From Gloeobacter violaceus PCC 7421 (GTDB lineage Bacteria > Cyanobacteriota > Cyanobacteriia > Gloeobacterales > Gloeobacteraceae): a stretch of 64,000 nucleotides of DNA. The position numbers were made by a program, and so were the translations under genes. A model generated the notes under the pieces. The model was not told the origin of the DNA. It ran no database searches and was given only the letters and a program-made list of their open reading frames with translations. Numbering within the stretch: position 1 is the stretch's first letter; each line of letters opens with the position of its first letter. This document shows, piece by piece, positions 54,626-63,784 of this stretch. The DNA is taken from assembly GCF_000011385.1 (NCBI RefSeq), contig NC_005125.1, forward strand, positions 4,216,001 through 4,280,000. The letters are read 5' to 3'.

Positions 54626-54664
54626 AAAGGCGGTCCACGTGCTTCGTGGACCGCCTTTTTTTTT
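54626..54664 (+). terminator. strong Rho-independent terminator
   Basis: GGCGGTCCACG (54629-54639), loop TGCTT, CGTGGACCGCC (54645-54655), then nine T. AAA before and TTT after extend the stem. It sits 8 bases after the stop of the 592-residue gene. It is the best terminator in the window. Confidence 0.92.
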
Positions 54665-54930
54665 GACATCCTTGTATATTCTTGGGGTCGGGAGATCTCT
54701 CGATAAAATCTACTCAGGGCAACCAGAGTAGGCGGGGACCGGAACGCTGCTGACATCCTTTGGCTACGCGCCCGCTCGGGAGAGGAGCGTCCGCCCCTCA
54801 CACTTGTTCCCTCAGAGCGGACGGTATCTTAAGACAATTCTCGCTATTGCTCTTGCATGCACAAGGATGGTCCGAACAAGTACTTACTCCATGCAGCTCT
54901 GTGCTCGTATCTGAACAGGAGGTATTTCCA

Positions 54931-55089
54931 TTGAATGAGGCTGTTTTGGGAATCGACATTGCGAAGCTGTCCTTTCAGGCTGCGCTGCTCGTCGCGGGCA
55001 AGTTGCGCTCCAAGAGCTTCCAAAATTCCCCCACCGGATTTGAACAATTGTGTGACTGGCTCAATCAGCAGCAACTCCAACACATATAG
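54931..55089 (+). pseudogene. N-terminal fragment of an IS110-family transposase
   Basis: TTG start at 54931 after a perfect AGGAGG. The 52 residues read NEAVLGIDIAKLSFQAALLV, then GKLRSKSFQNSPTGFEQLCD and WLNQQQLQHI, the DEDD-type N-terminus of IS110 transposases (catalytic Asp in GIDIAK). The rest is missing: the IS630-type element starts at the break. 54665-54930 contains no other recognised gene. Confidence 0.75.
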
Positions 55090-56043
55090 CTGTCGCCAAC
55101 TTTATTAGGACATAGGCTATAACTACCAGTAGTCTCTCGGCGACCGGCCATGGCAAAACCCTACAGTTACGACTTCCGCCAAAAAGTCCTGCAAGCCATC
55201 GAACTCAACGGTCTCAAGAAAAGTGAAGCCAGCGAGCTGTTCGACATCAGTCGCAACACCATCAACTTGTGGTCTCAGCGCAAGGCAGAAACCGGAGATG
55301 TCCAGGCAAAGCCCAGACCGGCATCCCATAAGGGTCAGAAAATTACCGACTGGGAAAAGTTTCGGGCCTTCGTAGAAGCACATGGCGACAAAACCCAGGC
55401 CGAGATGGCGCAACTGTGGGATGGACAGATCAGTAGCCGCACGATTTCGCGGGCGTTGCACAAGCTTGGCATCACCCGAAAAAAAAGACCTACGGGTATC
55501 GCGAACGCGATGAGGCGAAACGCTCAGCATTCCTAGAGCTTCTGCCGGACCCGAAAGCCGCGCACCTGGTGTATGTCGATCAGTCCGGCATGGACGAGCG
55601 CGACGATTACGGATACGGTTGGTCGCCGTTGGGGGAGCGCTTTTACGGACTGAAAGCAGGTCGTCGTCAAGGTCGCATCAACATGATTGCGGGCTATCGA
55701 GCCGGTCAGCTGATCGCCCCGTTCACTGTCGAAGGAGCTTGCAATCGGACCGTGTTTGAAATTTGGCTGGAGAGCTGCTTGATTCCTGTGTTGCAGCCTG
55801 GCGAGTGGGTGATTCTGGATAACGCCACGTTTGATCATGGTGGCCGGATTGCCGCATTGATTGAAGCGGCCGGTGCCCACGTACTCTATTTACCCCCGTA
55901 TTCCCCCGACCTGAACCGCATTGAGAAGTGCTGGGCGTGGTTGAAAAGTCGGATTCGCAAACGGTTACGTGATTGCGGGCATTTGCGCAACGCGATGGAT
56001 GCCGTTCTCAAACAGGCTGCGTCCTAACTTAAATGGCGACAGC
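55089..56043 (+). mobile_element. IS630-family element
   Basis: Inverted repeats of 22 bases: left 55090-55111 (CTGTCGCCAACTTTATTAGG...) and right 56021-56042, with 17 of 22 matches. Between them is a transposase gene in two overlapping frames. The left end abuts the IS110 fragment. A clear TA duplication on both sides was not found. Confidence 0.8.
55150..56027 (+). CDS. IS630-family transposase, OrfA-OrfB joined by -1 frameshifting
   Basis: OrfA starts MAKPYSYDFRQKVLQAIELN with a helix-turn-helix (KKSEASELFDISRNTINLWS) and reaches ITRKKRP at an A8-G run (55479-55487). A -1 slip there (A-AAA-AAG) continues as KKTYGYRERDEAKRSAFLEL, then YVDQSGMDERDDYGYGW, VILDNATFDHGGR and YSPDLNRIEKCWAWLK, the three DDE residues. 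The joined product is 292 residues. The slip site fits programmed frameshifting of IS elements; a simple mutation cannot be excluded. Confidence 0.85.
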
Positions 56044-56047
56044 CATA

Positions 56048-56140
56048 GCCCTGATCTGTCAAACACGGGCGAAACGTTGAATCTTCGTGAGCTGAAAGGC
56101 CGTGCTTTCGTTGAAAAATCCCTATGTGACAGATCAGGGA
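56048..56140. repeat. MITE-like element with 13-bp inverted ends
   Basis: CCCTGATCTGTCA (56049-56061) and TGACAGATCAGGG (56127-56139) are perfect inverted repeats around 65 bases of non-coding sequence. TA dinucleotides flank both outer sides (56046-56047 and 56141-56142), as expected for Tc1/IS630-type insertion. It sits directly between the IS630 element and the ExeM-type gene. Confidence 0.6.
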
Positions 56141-56161
56141 TAGTTATGCAAGATTGATCTG

Positions 56162-57982
56162 CTAACGCCGCCCGTCTGCCTTTAATTCCAATCCGACAAC
56201 TACCGGATCGTGGTCTGAGGAACGGTAGGGCGTCGGCTCGTAGCGGTCGTCCTTTTTGGCGGCCGGGTTGCGGCGGCTGTACTCGGTGTTGTAGTCGATG
56301 ACGGGCGGTTCGTCGGAGTTGACGTGCCACTCGGTGATGCCGGTCACCTGTTTGTCCAGGCTGGGGGTGGCCAGGGCATGGTCGAGGTAGCCCGACTGGC
56401 CTTCGAAGACATAGGAGTAGCGTTCCGCCGCCGGGATGCGCAGATTGAGACTCACCAGCCCGCCCGCACCGAGCGCCTTGATCGGGTCTTCGCCGCCGTA
56501 GGCGTTGAGATCCCCCACCACCAATACGTCAGGATCGTTCAGGGTCTTCACGAAGGCGAGCAGTTTGCGGGCCTGGGCCACCCGTCTGAGGTTCCAGCAG
56601 CCCTGGCCTTTGTCGGCATCGGCGTCCGGGCCGGGGTCGGGGCAGCTGCCCTTCGATTTGAAGTGGTTGACCACCACCGTGAAGGTGCTGCGCGGACCGC
56701 TGCGACGGGCCTGAAATGTCTGGGCCAGAGGCGGCCGGTCGAAGATGGGTTCGGGGTCGCTGCGGGACGGGCCTACCGGTTTCACCCGCTCGGGCTTGTA
56801 GATGATCCCCACTTGAATGTCGTCGGTGCCCGTGCCGCGCAAAGGCGGGATCACCACGTCGAAGACCGTGCGGCCGTAGGCTTTGTTGAGGGCGGCGGTC
56901 AGGTTGTCGAGGGCGATCAGGCCGTTATTCTGGATCTCGATGAGCCCGACCACATCGGCGTCGATCGCTTTCAAGGCGGCCACCACTTTACCCTGCTGGC
57001 GTTCGAACTCTTTGTCGTTCGCCGCTCCCCGGCTGCCCAGGGTCGTGAAATAATTGAGCACATTGAAACTGGCCACCTTCAGGCGGCCCCCCACGGGGGC
57101 AGGAGCCGCGGTGCGCGGGTTGGCCTGGACAAATTCCGGCGGGGCGGTCGGCTGCAGGCGGTAGGTGCCGAAGCCGCTGGTGAGAATGCCCGTGAGCCCC
57201 GCAACCGTGTCGCCCAGGCGGCGGGTGCCGCTTTTGTCGGTGCCGGTGAAGTAGGGGATCTGTTTCGGGTTGAGCAGGTTGCTCGCATCGTCAAGAACCA
57301 ATCGGCGGCGGGCATTCAGTTCGCTGCTGCCCCCCTGGCCGTTGGTGGGGACGAACAGCCGTCCGTCCGCCGAGAGCACCAGTTCGCCCCGCTCGCCCAG
57401 TTCGTTGGTGTCGGTGATGGTGAGGGTCTGGGCGAGGCGCACCAACATGCCCTCGTAGCGCTCCAATTGGCCGGGAGTACCCACCGGCAGGGCGAGTGCC
57501 GTGGGTTCAACGCCCTGACCTCCCTCGCAGACAAGCACTTCGCTCACCCGGTCGAGCTCAGTCAGGGTGCGGCCCTGGGGACCGAACTCCTTGACCGCAC
57601 CGCTCACCCGCACCCGATCCCCCGCGGCCACTTCTTTTTTGGAGAGCGGATTGGCCGGGGGCACGAAGATGAAAATCCCGTCGGAAGTCTCCGGATCGCC
57701 GTCCCCGACGCGCTCCTGAAGATAAAACCCGCCCAACTGGTTGCCGGGCTGAAAGTCGCCCGTGACGATCCCTTCGACGACCACTGCCTGACCGGCCAGG
57801 GAACTGGCCCCCTCCTTGCCCTGGATCTGGAAGATAGGAGTCAGGGGTACTGCGGGCGCAGGGCAGTTCTGGGCCAGGCTTTTCGGGGCGGCCAACAGCG
57901 TCACGGCAGGGATCAGCGCCGCCCACACCGGCAGCAGCGGCCACGGTCTCGATTGCATAACACTCCTTGCGAATCGCTCCAT
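56162..57982 (-). CDS. ExeM/NucH-type extracellular nuclease
   Basis: A 606-residue exported protein. Signal peptide (RPWPLLPVWAALIPAVTLLA), then an OB-fold domain (IQGKEGASSLAGQAVVVEG, GGFYLQERVGDGDPETSDGI), then an endonuclease/exonuclease/phosphatase domain. The latter has LKVASFNVLNYFTTLGSRGA, VGLIEIQNNG (metal Glu), VVVNHFKSKGSCPD, VVGDLNAYGGEDPIK and YRSSDHDPVVVGLEL. This is the ExeM family that degrades extracellular DNA. It is the last gene of a tight minus-strand run beginning at leuS. Confidence 0.92.
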   Translation of the reverse strand: MERFARSVMQSRPWPLLPVWAALIPAVTLLAAPKSLAQNCPAPAVPLTPIFQIQGKEGASSLAGQAVVVEGIVTGDFQPGNQLGGFYLQERVGDGDPETSDGIFIFVPPANPLSKKEVAAGDRVRVSGAVKEFGPQGRTLTELDRVSEVLVCEGGQGVEPTALALPVGTPGQLERYEGMLVRLAQTLTITDTNELGERGELVLSADGRLFVPTNGQGGSSELNARRRLVLDDASNLLNPKQIPYFTGTDKSGTRRLGDTVAGLTGILTSGFGTYRLQPTAPPEFVQANPRTAAPAPVGGRLKVASFNVLNYFTTLGSRGAANDKEFERQQGKVVAALKAIDADVVGLIEIQNNGLIALDNLTAALNKAYGRTVFDVVIPPLRGTGTDDIQVGIIYKPERVKPVGPSRSDPEPIFDRPPLAQTFQARRSGPRSTFTVVVNHFKSKGSCPDPGPDADADKGQGCWNLRRVAQARKLLAFVKTLNDPDVLVVGDLNAYGGEDPIKALGAGGLVSLNLRIPAAERYSYVFEGQSGYLDHALATPSLDKQVTGITEWHVNSDEPPVIDYNTEYSRRNPAAKKDDRYEPTPYRSSDHDPVVVGLELKADGRR

Positions 57983-58016
57983 TGCACCTTTGCGGGAGGC
58001 TGGGAACGATTATGCG

Positions 58017-59459
58017 CTACAGCACCGGTGCCAGGAGACGGGAAATGCGCACCGCGAGGCGAAACCACAAAGGTTTGCGGCGGTATTCCCGGTAATCGAC
58101 CTGGCGGCAGACGTCCAGATCCGCCATCAGCATCGCTTCGACGCTTTTCACAAAATCGGGATCCACAATGTAGTTCATTACCTCGAAGTTGAGGGTGAAC
58201 GAGCGGTTGTCGAGGTTGGCGGTGCCGACCCCGGCAATTTCGCGGTCCACCAGGATCACCTTCTGGTGCATGAAACCTTTCTGGTAGCGGTAGAGCTTGA
58301 TGTCGGTGCGGGCCAGGTCGTCGTAGAACGAAAAGGCACACAGATAGACCAGCAGGTGATCCGGATGCTCCGGGAGCATTATGCGCACATCGACTCCCCG
58401 CATCGCCGCCAGTTGCAAGGCAAGCAACACCGGTTCCGGGGGCACGAAGTAAGGACTGGCAAGCCACAGGCGCTCGCGGGCCTGCTGGATCAGATCCACA
58501 AAAAACAGCGTGCAGGCGGGCAAGCTGTCCGCCGGACCGGTGCGCAGCACCAGGGCCGCCGCCCCCGCTTCCCGCTCGGCGTGCACCCGCCATTCGACCG
58601 GCGGCGATTCGCCCGTCGCCCAGTACCAGTCGCGCAGGAAAATCAACTGCAAACACTGGACGGCGGGACCGGTGAGGCGCAAATGGGTGTCTCGCCAGGG
58701 GCGCAGCTGCGGGTTTTTGCCCTCTCCAAGATATGCATCGCCGATGTTGAGTCCGCCCACGCAGGCGACCCGACCATCCACCACCAGGATCTTCGTGTGG
58801 TTGCGAAAGTTGATCTGCAGCCGGTTCTTCCAACCCTTGGTGCTGTGAAAGGCACTCACCTCGACGCCGTGGCGGCGCAAATCGTCGATGTAGGAACGGG
58901 GCAGGTGGTTGCTGCCGATTTCGTCGTAGAGCACATACACCCGCACTCCGGCCCCGACCCGCTCGATGAGCGCCTGTTTGAACACTTCACCCGAGCGATC
59001 CGCCTCGACGATGTACGACTGCAACAACACATAGTGCTCGGCCCCGGCAATGGCCGAGAGCATCGCGTCGTACGTTTCGCGGCCGTCGATGAGCAACCGG
59101 GCGGTGTTGCCGGTCAAAAACGGCAGACTGGCGAGTTGTTCGCCCAGTTGTTCCACCGGGGCCAAGCGCGCAGGAAGCTGTGCTCGATGCTCCAGCAGGC
59201 CGTCGTAGGCTCTGTCGATGCGGCGGTGGTGCTGCTCGTAGGCGGTACGGATGGCCTCGGCGTAGCCCAAAAAGCGGTTGCGCCCAAAGACCCAGTACAG
59301 CGGGATGGCGAGCCACGGAAAAGTAATCAGCCCAATGCTCCAGGCCACTGCCCCCCGAGATGAGCGCACATGCATCACGGCATGGGCGGCGTTGGCAATC
59401 CCCAGCCCATGGACAGCAAGGACCAGCAGGCTAAAAAGTGTCGCCTCCTGAGCGAGCAT
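58017..59459 (-). CDS. cls: cardiolipin synthase (phospholipase D family)
   Basis: Makes cardiolipin from phosphatidylglycerol at the membrane. The 480-residue protein has two N-terminal spans, then two HKD motifs: NHTKILVVDGRVACVGGLNI and MHQKVILVDREIAGVGTANL (followed by DNRSF). Length and order are as in Cls. It starts 1 base beyond the stop of the EEP gene, and 34 bases precede the ExeM-type gene. Confidence 0.94.
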   Translation of the reverse strand: MLAQEATLFSLLVLAVHGLGIANAAHAVMHVRSSRGAVAWSIGLITFPWLAIPLYWVFGRNRFLGYAEAIRTAYEQHHRRIDRAYDGLLEHRAQLPARLAPVEQLGEQLASLPFLTGNTARLLIDGRETYDAMLSAIAGAEHYVLLQSYIVEADRSGEVFKQALIERVGAGVRVYVLYDEIGSNHLPRSYIDDLRRHGVEVSAFHSTKGWKNRLQINFRNHTKILVVDGRVACVGGLNIGDAYLGEGKNPQLRPWRDTHLRLTGPAVQCLQLIFLRDWYWATGESPPVEWRVHAEREAGAAALVLRTGPADSLPACTLFFVDLIQQARERLWLASPYFVPPEPVLLALQLAAMRGVDVRIMLPEHPDHLLVYLCAFSFYDDLARTDIKLYRYQKGFMHQKVILVDREIAGVGTANLDNRSFTLNFEVMNYIVDPDFVKSVEAMLMADLDVCRQVDYREYRRKPLWFRLAVRISRLLAPVL

Positions 59460-59460
59460 T

Positions 59461-60297
59461 TCAGTCGGTCTCCTCGTCCCAGGTCAGTTCAGTAAGAATC
59501 GGCCGGTGGTCGGAGCAGGTGGTGCGCCGGAGCACCCGGGTGGCGTTCGCCTTCTCGCTGAGGCCCCGAAAGAAGATGTTGTCGAGGGGGGCGGAGAGCA
59601 AAAAGCGTTTGACCAGCCAGCGATCGGCGGGGGCAAAGGTGACGGCCTTCAGCCCCAACCGGCGGGCTATTTCCTCCAGCAACTCCACCCGCGGCGCGTT
59701 CCAGGTGTTGAAGTCTCCCGCCAACACCATCGGCCCCCGGTGGCGGCTTGCAATCGCTTCGAGTTGCCTTAACTGGGCGCCGAAGGACGGCAGATCCACG
59801 AAGTTGATGAGGTGGCTATTGATGGCAAGCAGCTTGCGGGAGCGCCCGGGTAGCGGGTATTCGGTGAGGAGCGAGGCTTTGGGGGTGCCGGCCAATGGCT
59901 CCGTGTCGTGGGTGAGCACAACGCGCTGACCGATAGGAGCGGGCCGCGCGGCGGTGAGCAACCCGGAATAGGCGTTCAGGTGGGTGTCTTTGTAGTTGGG
60001 TGCCACGCTCCAGTGCATGCCCGCCAGATCTACCGCCCGCATGGTCTCGGCGTCGACGCGCACCTCCTGCAAAAACACAATATCCGGCTGCTCGCGTTCG
60101 AGAATGCTCAGAAACTCCCGGGTGAAGCGGCGGTCATGGTTGCTCTTGGCGACATTCCAGCTCAAGATTTTGAGCGCTTCGCCGTCGAAGTGGGCAGGCT
60201 TGTCGTGGCTACCGTCAAAGATGGTTTCCGGGGCACGCTCGAAGCGCCGCGACGGCAGCCACTGGGTTAGTAAGCGCCGGGTCGGATCTTCGTCCAT
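59461..60297 (-). CDS. endonuclease/exonuclease/phosphatase-family protein
   Basis: A 278-residue cytosolic protein: LKILSWNVAKSNHDRRF (Asn metal ligand), DIVFLQEVRVDAETM (Glu), LLAINSHLINF, GPMVLAGDFNTWNAPRVELL (Asp-Phe-Asn) and TCSDHRPILTELTW (catalytic His). These are the Mg-dependent hydrolase motifs of the family. Substrate could be DNA, a phospholipid or an inositol phosphate; the cls neighbour hints at lipid. ATG at 60297; the longer frame is not supported. Confidence 0.88.
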   Translation of the reverse strand: MDEDPTRRLLTQWLPSRRFERAPETIFDGSHDKPAHFDGEALKILSWNVAKSNHDRRFTREFLSILEREQPDIVFLQEVRVDAETMRAVDLAGMHWSVAPNYKDTHLNAYSGLLTAARPAPIGQRVVLTHDTEPLAGTPKASLLTEYPLPGRSRKLLAINSHLINFVDLPSFGAQLRQLEAIASRHRGPMVLAGDFNTWNAPRVELLEEIARRLGLKAVTFAPADRWLVKRFLLSAPLDNIFFRGLSEKANATRVLRRTTCSDHRPILTELTWDEETD

Positions 60298-60316
60298 GCC
60301 AAACGGCCGCCCGCTT

Positions 60317-60865
60317 CTAGAGTTCGTCAAATTCCACCAGCCACAGATCCGCAATTGCCAGTTCCCAACCAGGCAGCAACTCGTTGAGCGACAGGATATC
60401 ACCGCCCTCGAGAATCACCGGCTCCTGCTCCGGTCGGTAAACGCTCACCCGCTGCTGATCGGGATCGACAAGAATACCCACCCGGGCCCCCAACTCCAGG
60501 TAAGACTGCAACTTGTCCACCAACGGGCGGAGGCGGTCGGTGCTCGATTTGACCTCTACCACCAGATCCGGTACCACCGGCGCGTAGGTGCGAGGCACAC
60601 GTCTGAGCCGCTCCCGCGAGACGAAGGACACATCTGGGGCCGTTAGATCGCCGTTGGGAGGGCGAAAGCCGGAATTGGAGTCGAAAACAAAGCCCAGTTT
60701 GCGGGGCCGCACCCAGTTGCGCAACTGCGCCGAGAATTCGACACCGATGAGTCCCGAGGTCGCGTCCGCAGGGCTCATAATCGTAATCGCCCCGTCGCGC
60801 AATTCAATTTTGTGGTCCGGGTAAAGGCTCTGGAGCTTTTCGACATCTGCAACAGTCATCGTCAT
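60317..60865 (-). CDS. Uma2-family (DUF820) putative endonuclease
   Basis: A 182-residue protein: KIELRDGAITIMSPADATSG, GFRPPNGDLTAPDVSFVSRE and VPDLVVEVKSSTDRLRPLVD hold the D-(x)n-E-x-K catalytic set, and YLELGARVGILVDPDQQRVS is typical of the family. Biological role is not known. It is packed between leuS (20 bases) and the EEP gene (19 bases). Confidence 0.92.
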   Translation of the reverse strand: MTMTVADVEKLQSLYPDHKIELRDGAITIMSPADATSGLIGVEFSAQLRNWVRPRKLGFVFDSNSGFRPPNGDLTAPDVSFVSRERLRRVPRTYAPVVPDLVVEVKSSTDRLRPLVDKLQSYLELGARVGILVDPDQQRVSVYRPEQEPVILEGGDILSLNELLPGWELAIADLWLVEFDEL

Positions 60866-60885
60866 CGGCCTGCTTCCTGCAAAGA

Positions 60886-63429
60886 TTAGCCCACCACCAG
60901 ATTGATCAGCCGTCCCGGCACGACGATCACCTTCTTGATCGCCTTGCCGTCGGTGTGGCGGCGCACCGCTTCGCTTGCCAGGGCAAGTTCCTGCAATTCA
61001 CCCTCGCTGGCGGCAGCGGGTACCTGAATATCGTCGCGCTTCTTGCCGTTCACCTGGATCACCAGGACGATCGTCTCTTCGACCAGGGCGGATTCGTCGA
61101 GGGCGGGCCAGTCCGAAGTGTGAATATCCCCCGCTTCACCCAGAGCCTGCCACAGCTCGGCGCCGATGTGGGGCGCAAAAGGAGCCAGCAGCTTCACGAT
61201 CACGTAGACGCCTTCTTTGTAGGCGGGCGATTGGCCGCTCGGGTAGTCGGCCATGGCGTTGTTGAGCTTCATCAACGCGGCGATGGCGGTGTTGAACTTG
61301 TACTGTTCGATGTCGCCTCCCACTTGCTGAATAGCCCGGTGCACCTCCCGGCGCAAATCGCGCTCCTGGGCTTCGCCGACGGGTCTATCCGGCTTCTCGC
61401 CGCTCACAAACTCGTACACCGTCCGCCACACCCGGCCCAAAAAACTGTACTGGCCGCGCACATCGGCGTCGGACCACTCCAATTCTTTCTCCGGGGGTGC
61501 CTTGAAAAGCACGAACAAGCGGGCGGTGTCGGCCCCGTACTCGGAGCGCACCGTGAGCGGGTCGATGCCGTTGTACTTGGACTTGGACATCTTCTCCATC
61601 GCGCACACCAGGGGCGTGCCATCCGGCCGGGCAAAAAATGCGCCGCCGCGCTCCTCCACCTGGTCGGGCGGATAGTACTTTTTGGTGGCCGGGTCCACGA
61701 AGGCATTGCTCAGCACCATGCCCTGGGTGAGCAGGCGCTTGAACGGCTCGTCGAAACTCAGCAATCCCCGATCGCGCAGAACTTTGGTGAAAAACCGCGA
61801 ATAGAGCAGGTGCAAAATCGCGTGCTCGATGCCGCCCACGTACTGGTCCACCGGCAGCCAGTAGTCCACCGCCTCGCGCGAAAAGGGCTCGGCCCCGTTA
61901 CGGGCGTCGGCAAAGCGCAAAAAATACCACGACGAATCGATAAACGTGTCCATCGTGTCGGTCTCGCGCCGCGCCGGGGCGCCGCACTGCGGGCAATCGA
62001 CACAGATCCAGCCTTCGAGCTTGGCCAGGGGCGAGGGGCCGCGACCACTAAATTCGACATCTCCGGGCAATGCGACCGGCAATTGCTCGTCAGGGACCGG
62101 CACCACACCGCACTCGGGGCAGTAGACCATCGGAATCGGGCAGCCCCAGTAGCGCTGGCGCGAGATGAGCCAGTCGCGCAGCCGGTACTGCACGCGGCCT
62201 TTGCCCCAGCCCTGCTGCTCGGCGTATTCGACGATCTTGAGCTTGCCTGTGGGTGAATCGAGGCCGTTGAAGGGACCGGAATTTACCAGCACGCCCACCT
62301 CCGTGTAAGCCGCCCGCAGCGGTTCTGTGAGCGAGCCGTCCGGGGCCTGCACGACCAGGCGGATGGGAAGTTCGTATTGGCTTGCAAAGACAAAGTCGCG
62401 CTCGTCGTGGCCGGGCACGCCCATCACCGCACCGGTGCCGTACTCAAAGAGCACATAATCGGCGATCCAGACCGGCACCGCCTGGCCGGTAAACGGATTG
62501 AGGGCCACAGCCCCGGTAGACACCCCCTGCTTGGGCCGGTCTTCGCTCACCCGCTCGATTTCACTCTCGCTCTGGACCTGGGCCACAAAAGCCCGCACCG
62601 CCTCGCGCCGCTCGGGTGCCGTGATGCGCTCCACCAGCGGGTGCTCCGGGGCGAGCACCAGATAGGTGACGCCGTAGACCGTATCCGGCCGGGTGGTGAA
62701 CACGCGAATCCCCTCGGGCTCCCCGTTAATCGGAAAACACAGTTCTGCTCCCACCGACTTGCCGATCCAGTTTTCCTGCATGACCCGCACCCGCTCGGGC
62801 CAATCCCCGAGCGTACCCAGCGCCTGCAGCAACTCCTCGGCGTAGTCGGTGATCTTCAGATACCACTGCTCCAACGGCCGCTTCTCTACCAGTGCTCCCG
62901 AGCGCCAGGAGCGGCCCTCCGCATCGACCTGCTCGTTGGCGAGCACCGTCTGATCGACCGGATCCCAGTTGACGACGCCCGCTTTGCGGTAGGCGAGTCC
63001 TGCCTTCCAGAATTCAAGAAACAATTTCTGGGTCCAGCGGTAGTACGCAGGTGAACAGGTGGCCACTTCCCGCTCCCAGGCGTAGGCAAAGCCCAGGCGC
63101 TTGAGTTGCTCACGCATCTGGGCGATGTTTTGCTCGGTCCACTGGGCCGGGTGGATGCCCCGGTCGATGGCGGCATTTTCGGCGGGCAGCCCAAAGGCGT
63201 CCCAACCGATCGGGTGCAGCACGTTGAAGCCGCGCATGCGCTTGTAGCGGCTGATCACATCGGTAATCGAGTAGTTGCGCACATGGCCCATGTGCAGCGC
63301 GCCGGAGGGATACGGAAACATCGAGAGCGCATAAAATTTGGGCCGCCCATCCATTGCAAGGTGCGGCGCCTCCTCCCACTGCTTTTGCCGGCGCGGTTCG
63401 ATTGCGTGGGGGTTGTAGCGCGTTTCCAT
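60886..63429 (-). CDS. leuS: leucyl-tRNA synthetase
   Basis: An 847-residue class I synthetase that charges tRNA-Leu. [20 protein letters not shown] opens the protein; [16 protein letters not shown] is the HIGH motif and [16 protein letters not shown] the KMSKS motif. The editing domain ([33 protein letters not shown]) and a zinc-ribbon-like CPECGVVP / CPQCGAP are present. The start at 63429 fits the family; longer frames to 63507 do not. It leads a compact minus-strand cluster. Confidence 0.97.
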   Translation of the reverse strand: METRYNPHAIEPRRQKQWEEAPHLAMDGRPKFYALSMFPYPSGALHMGHVRNYSITDVISRYKRMRGFNVLHPIGWDAFGLPAENAAIDRGIHPAQWTEQNIAQMREQLKRLGFAYAWEREVATCSPAYYRWTQKLFLEFWKAGLAYRKAGVVNWDPVDQTVLANEQVDAEGRSWRSGALVEKRPLEQWYLKITDYAEELLQALGTLGDWPERVRVMQENWIGKSVGAELCFPINGEPEGIRVFTTRPDTVYGVTYLVLAPEHPLVERITAPERREAVRAFVAQVQSESEIERVSEDRPKQGVSTGAVALNPFTGQAVPVWIADYVLFEYGTGAVMGVPGHDERDFVFASQYELPIRLVVQAPDGSLTEPLRAAYTEVGVLVNSGPFNGLDSPTGKLKIVEYAEQQGWGKGRVQYRLRDWLISRQRYWGCPIPMVYCPECGVVPVPDEQLPVALPGDVEFSGRGPSPLAKLEGWICVDCPQCGAPARRETDTMDTFIDSSWYFLRFADARNGAEPFSREAVDYWLPVDQYVGGIEHAILHLLYSRFFTKVLRDRGLLSFDEPFKRLLTQGMVLSNAFVDPATKKYYPPDQVEERGGAFFARPDGTPLVCAMEKMSKSKYNGIDPLTVRSEYGADTARLFVLFKAPPEKELEWSDADVRGQYSFLGRVWRTVYEFVSGEKPDRPVGEAQERDLRREVHRAIQQVGGDIEQYKFNTAIAALMKLNNAMADYPSGQSPAYKEGVYVIVKLLAPFAPHIGAELWQALGEAGDIHTSDWPALDESALVEETIVLVIQVNGKKRDDIQVPAAASEGELQELALASEAVRRHTDGKAIKKVIVVPGRLINLVVG

Positions 63430-63784
63430 GGGTGCTTTGTGCCTCGATGCTGCCATTTTTCCCATTATCATCCTCCAGCGCGTCCAGCTACTTAATGCAA
63501 TTCTCAAGCCTGCCTTGAACTTTGCCCGAGCGGTCCCTGCCTAAAGTGCTGATTGTGATTTCGCCGCTTTGAAAAAAGCTGCGGAATGTGATTATTTGTC
63601 TATATGCGCTCATTTTCTCGCCTGGGTGGCGTGGAGCTGCCGAACTTTCGGGAGGGAGATGCCCTCCATTTTATCAAGGCGAAGGACAGTCTATGCAATT
63701 TGCATTAGGTACATTCGTCAGCGGCTGATAGACTGTAACGAGTAAGAAAGCCTCCAGTCATTCAGATTACTTGCCTCGATACTC
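63430..63784. promoter_or_regulatory. divergent intergenic region leuS / cytochrome-like gene
   Basis: A 355-base gap with no recognised gene. It must hold promoters for both neighbours. A 9-bp inverted repeat (ACAGTCTAT 63686-63694, ATAGACTGT 63728-63736, 33 bases apart) lies about 50 bases upstream of the right-hand gene, and a TGCA-ATT-TGCA motif sits inside it. Either could be an operator. Confidence 0.5.

Noticed and set aside
56324-58192. 622-codon open frame on the + strand
   Set aside because: Antisense shadow of the ExeM-type gene and the end of cls; the Arg/His/Gly-rich product is typical of GC-rich shadows.
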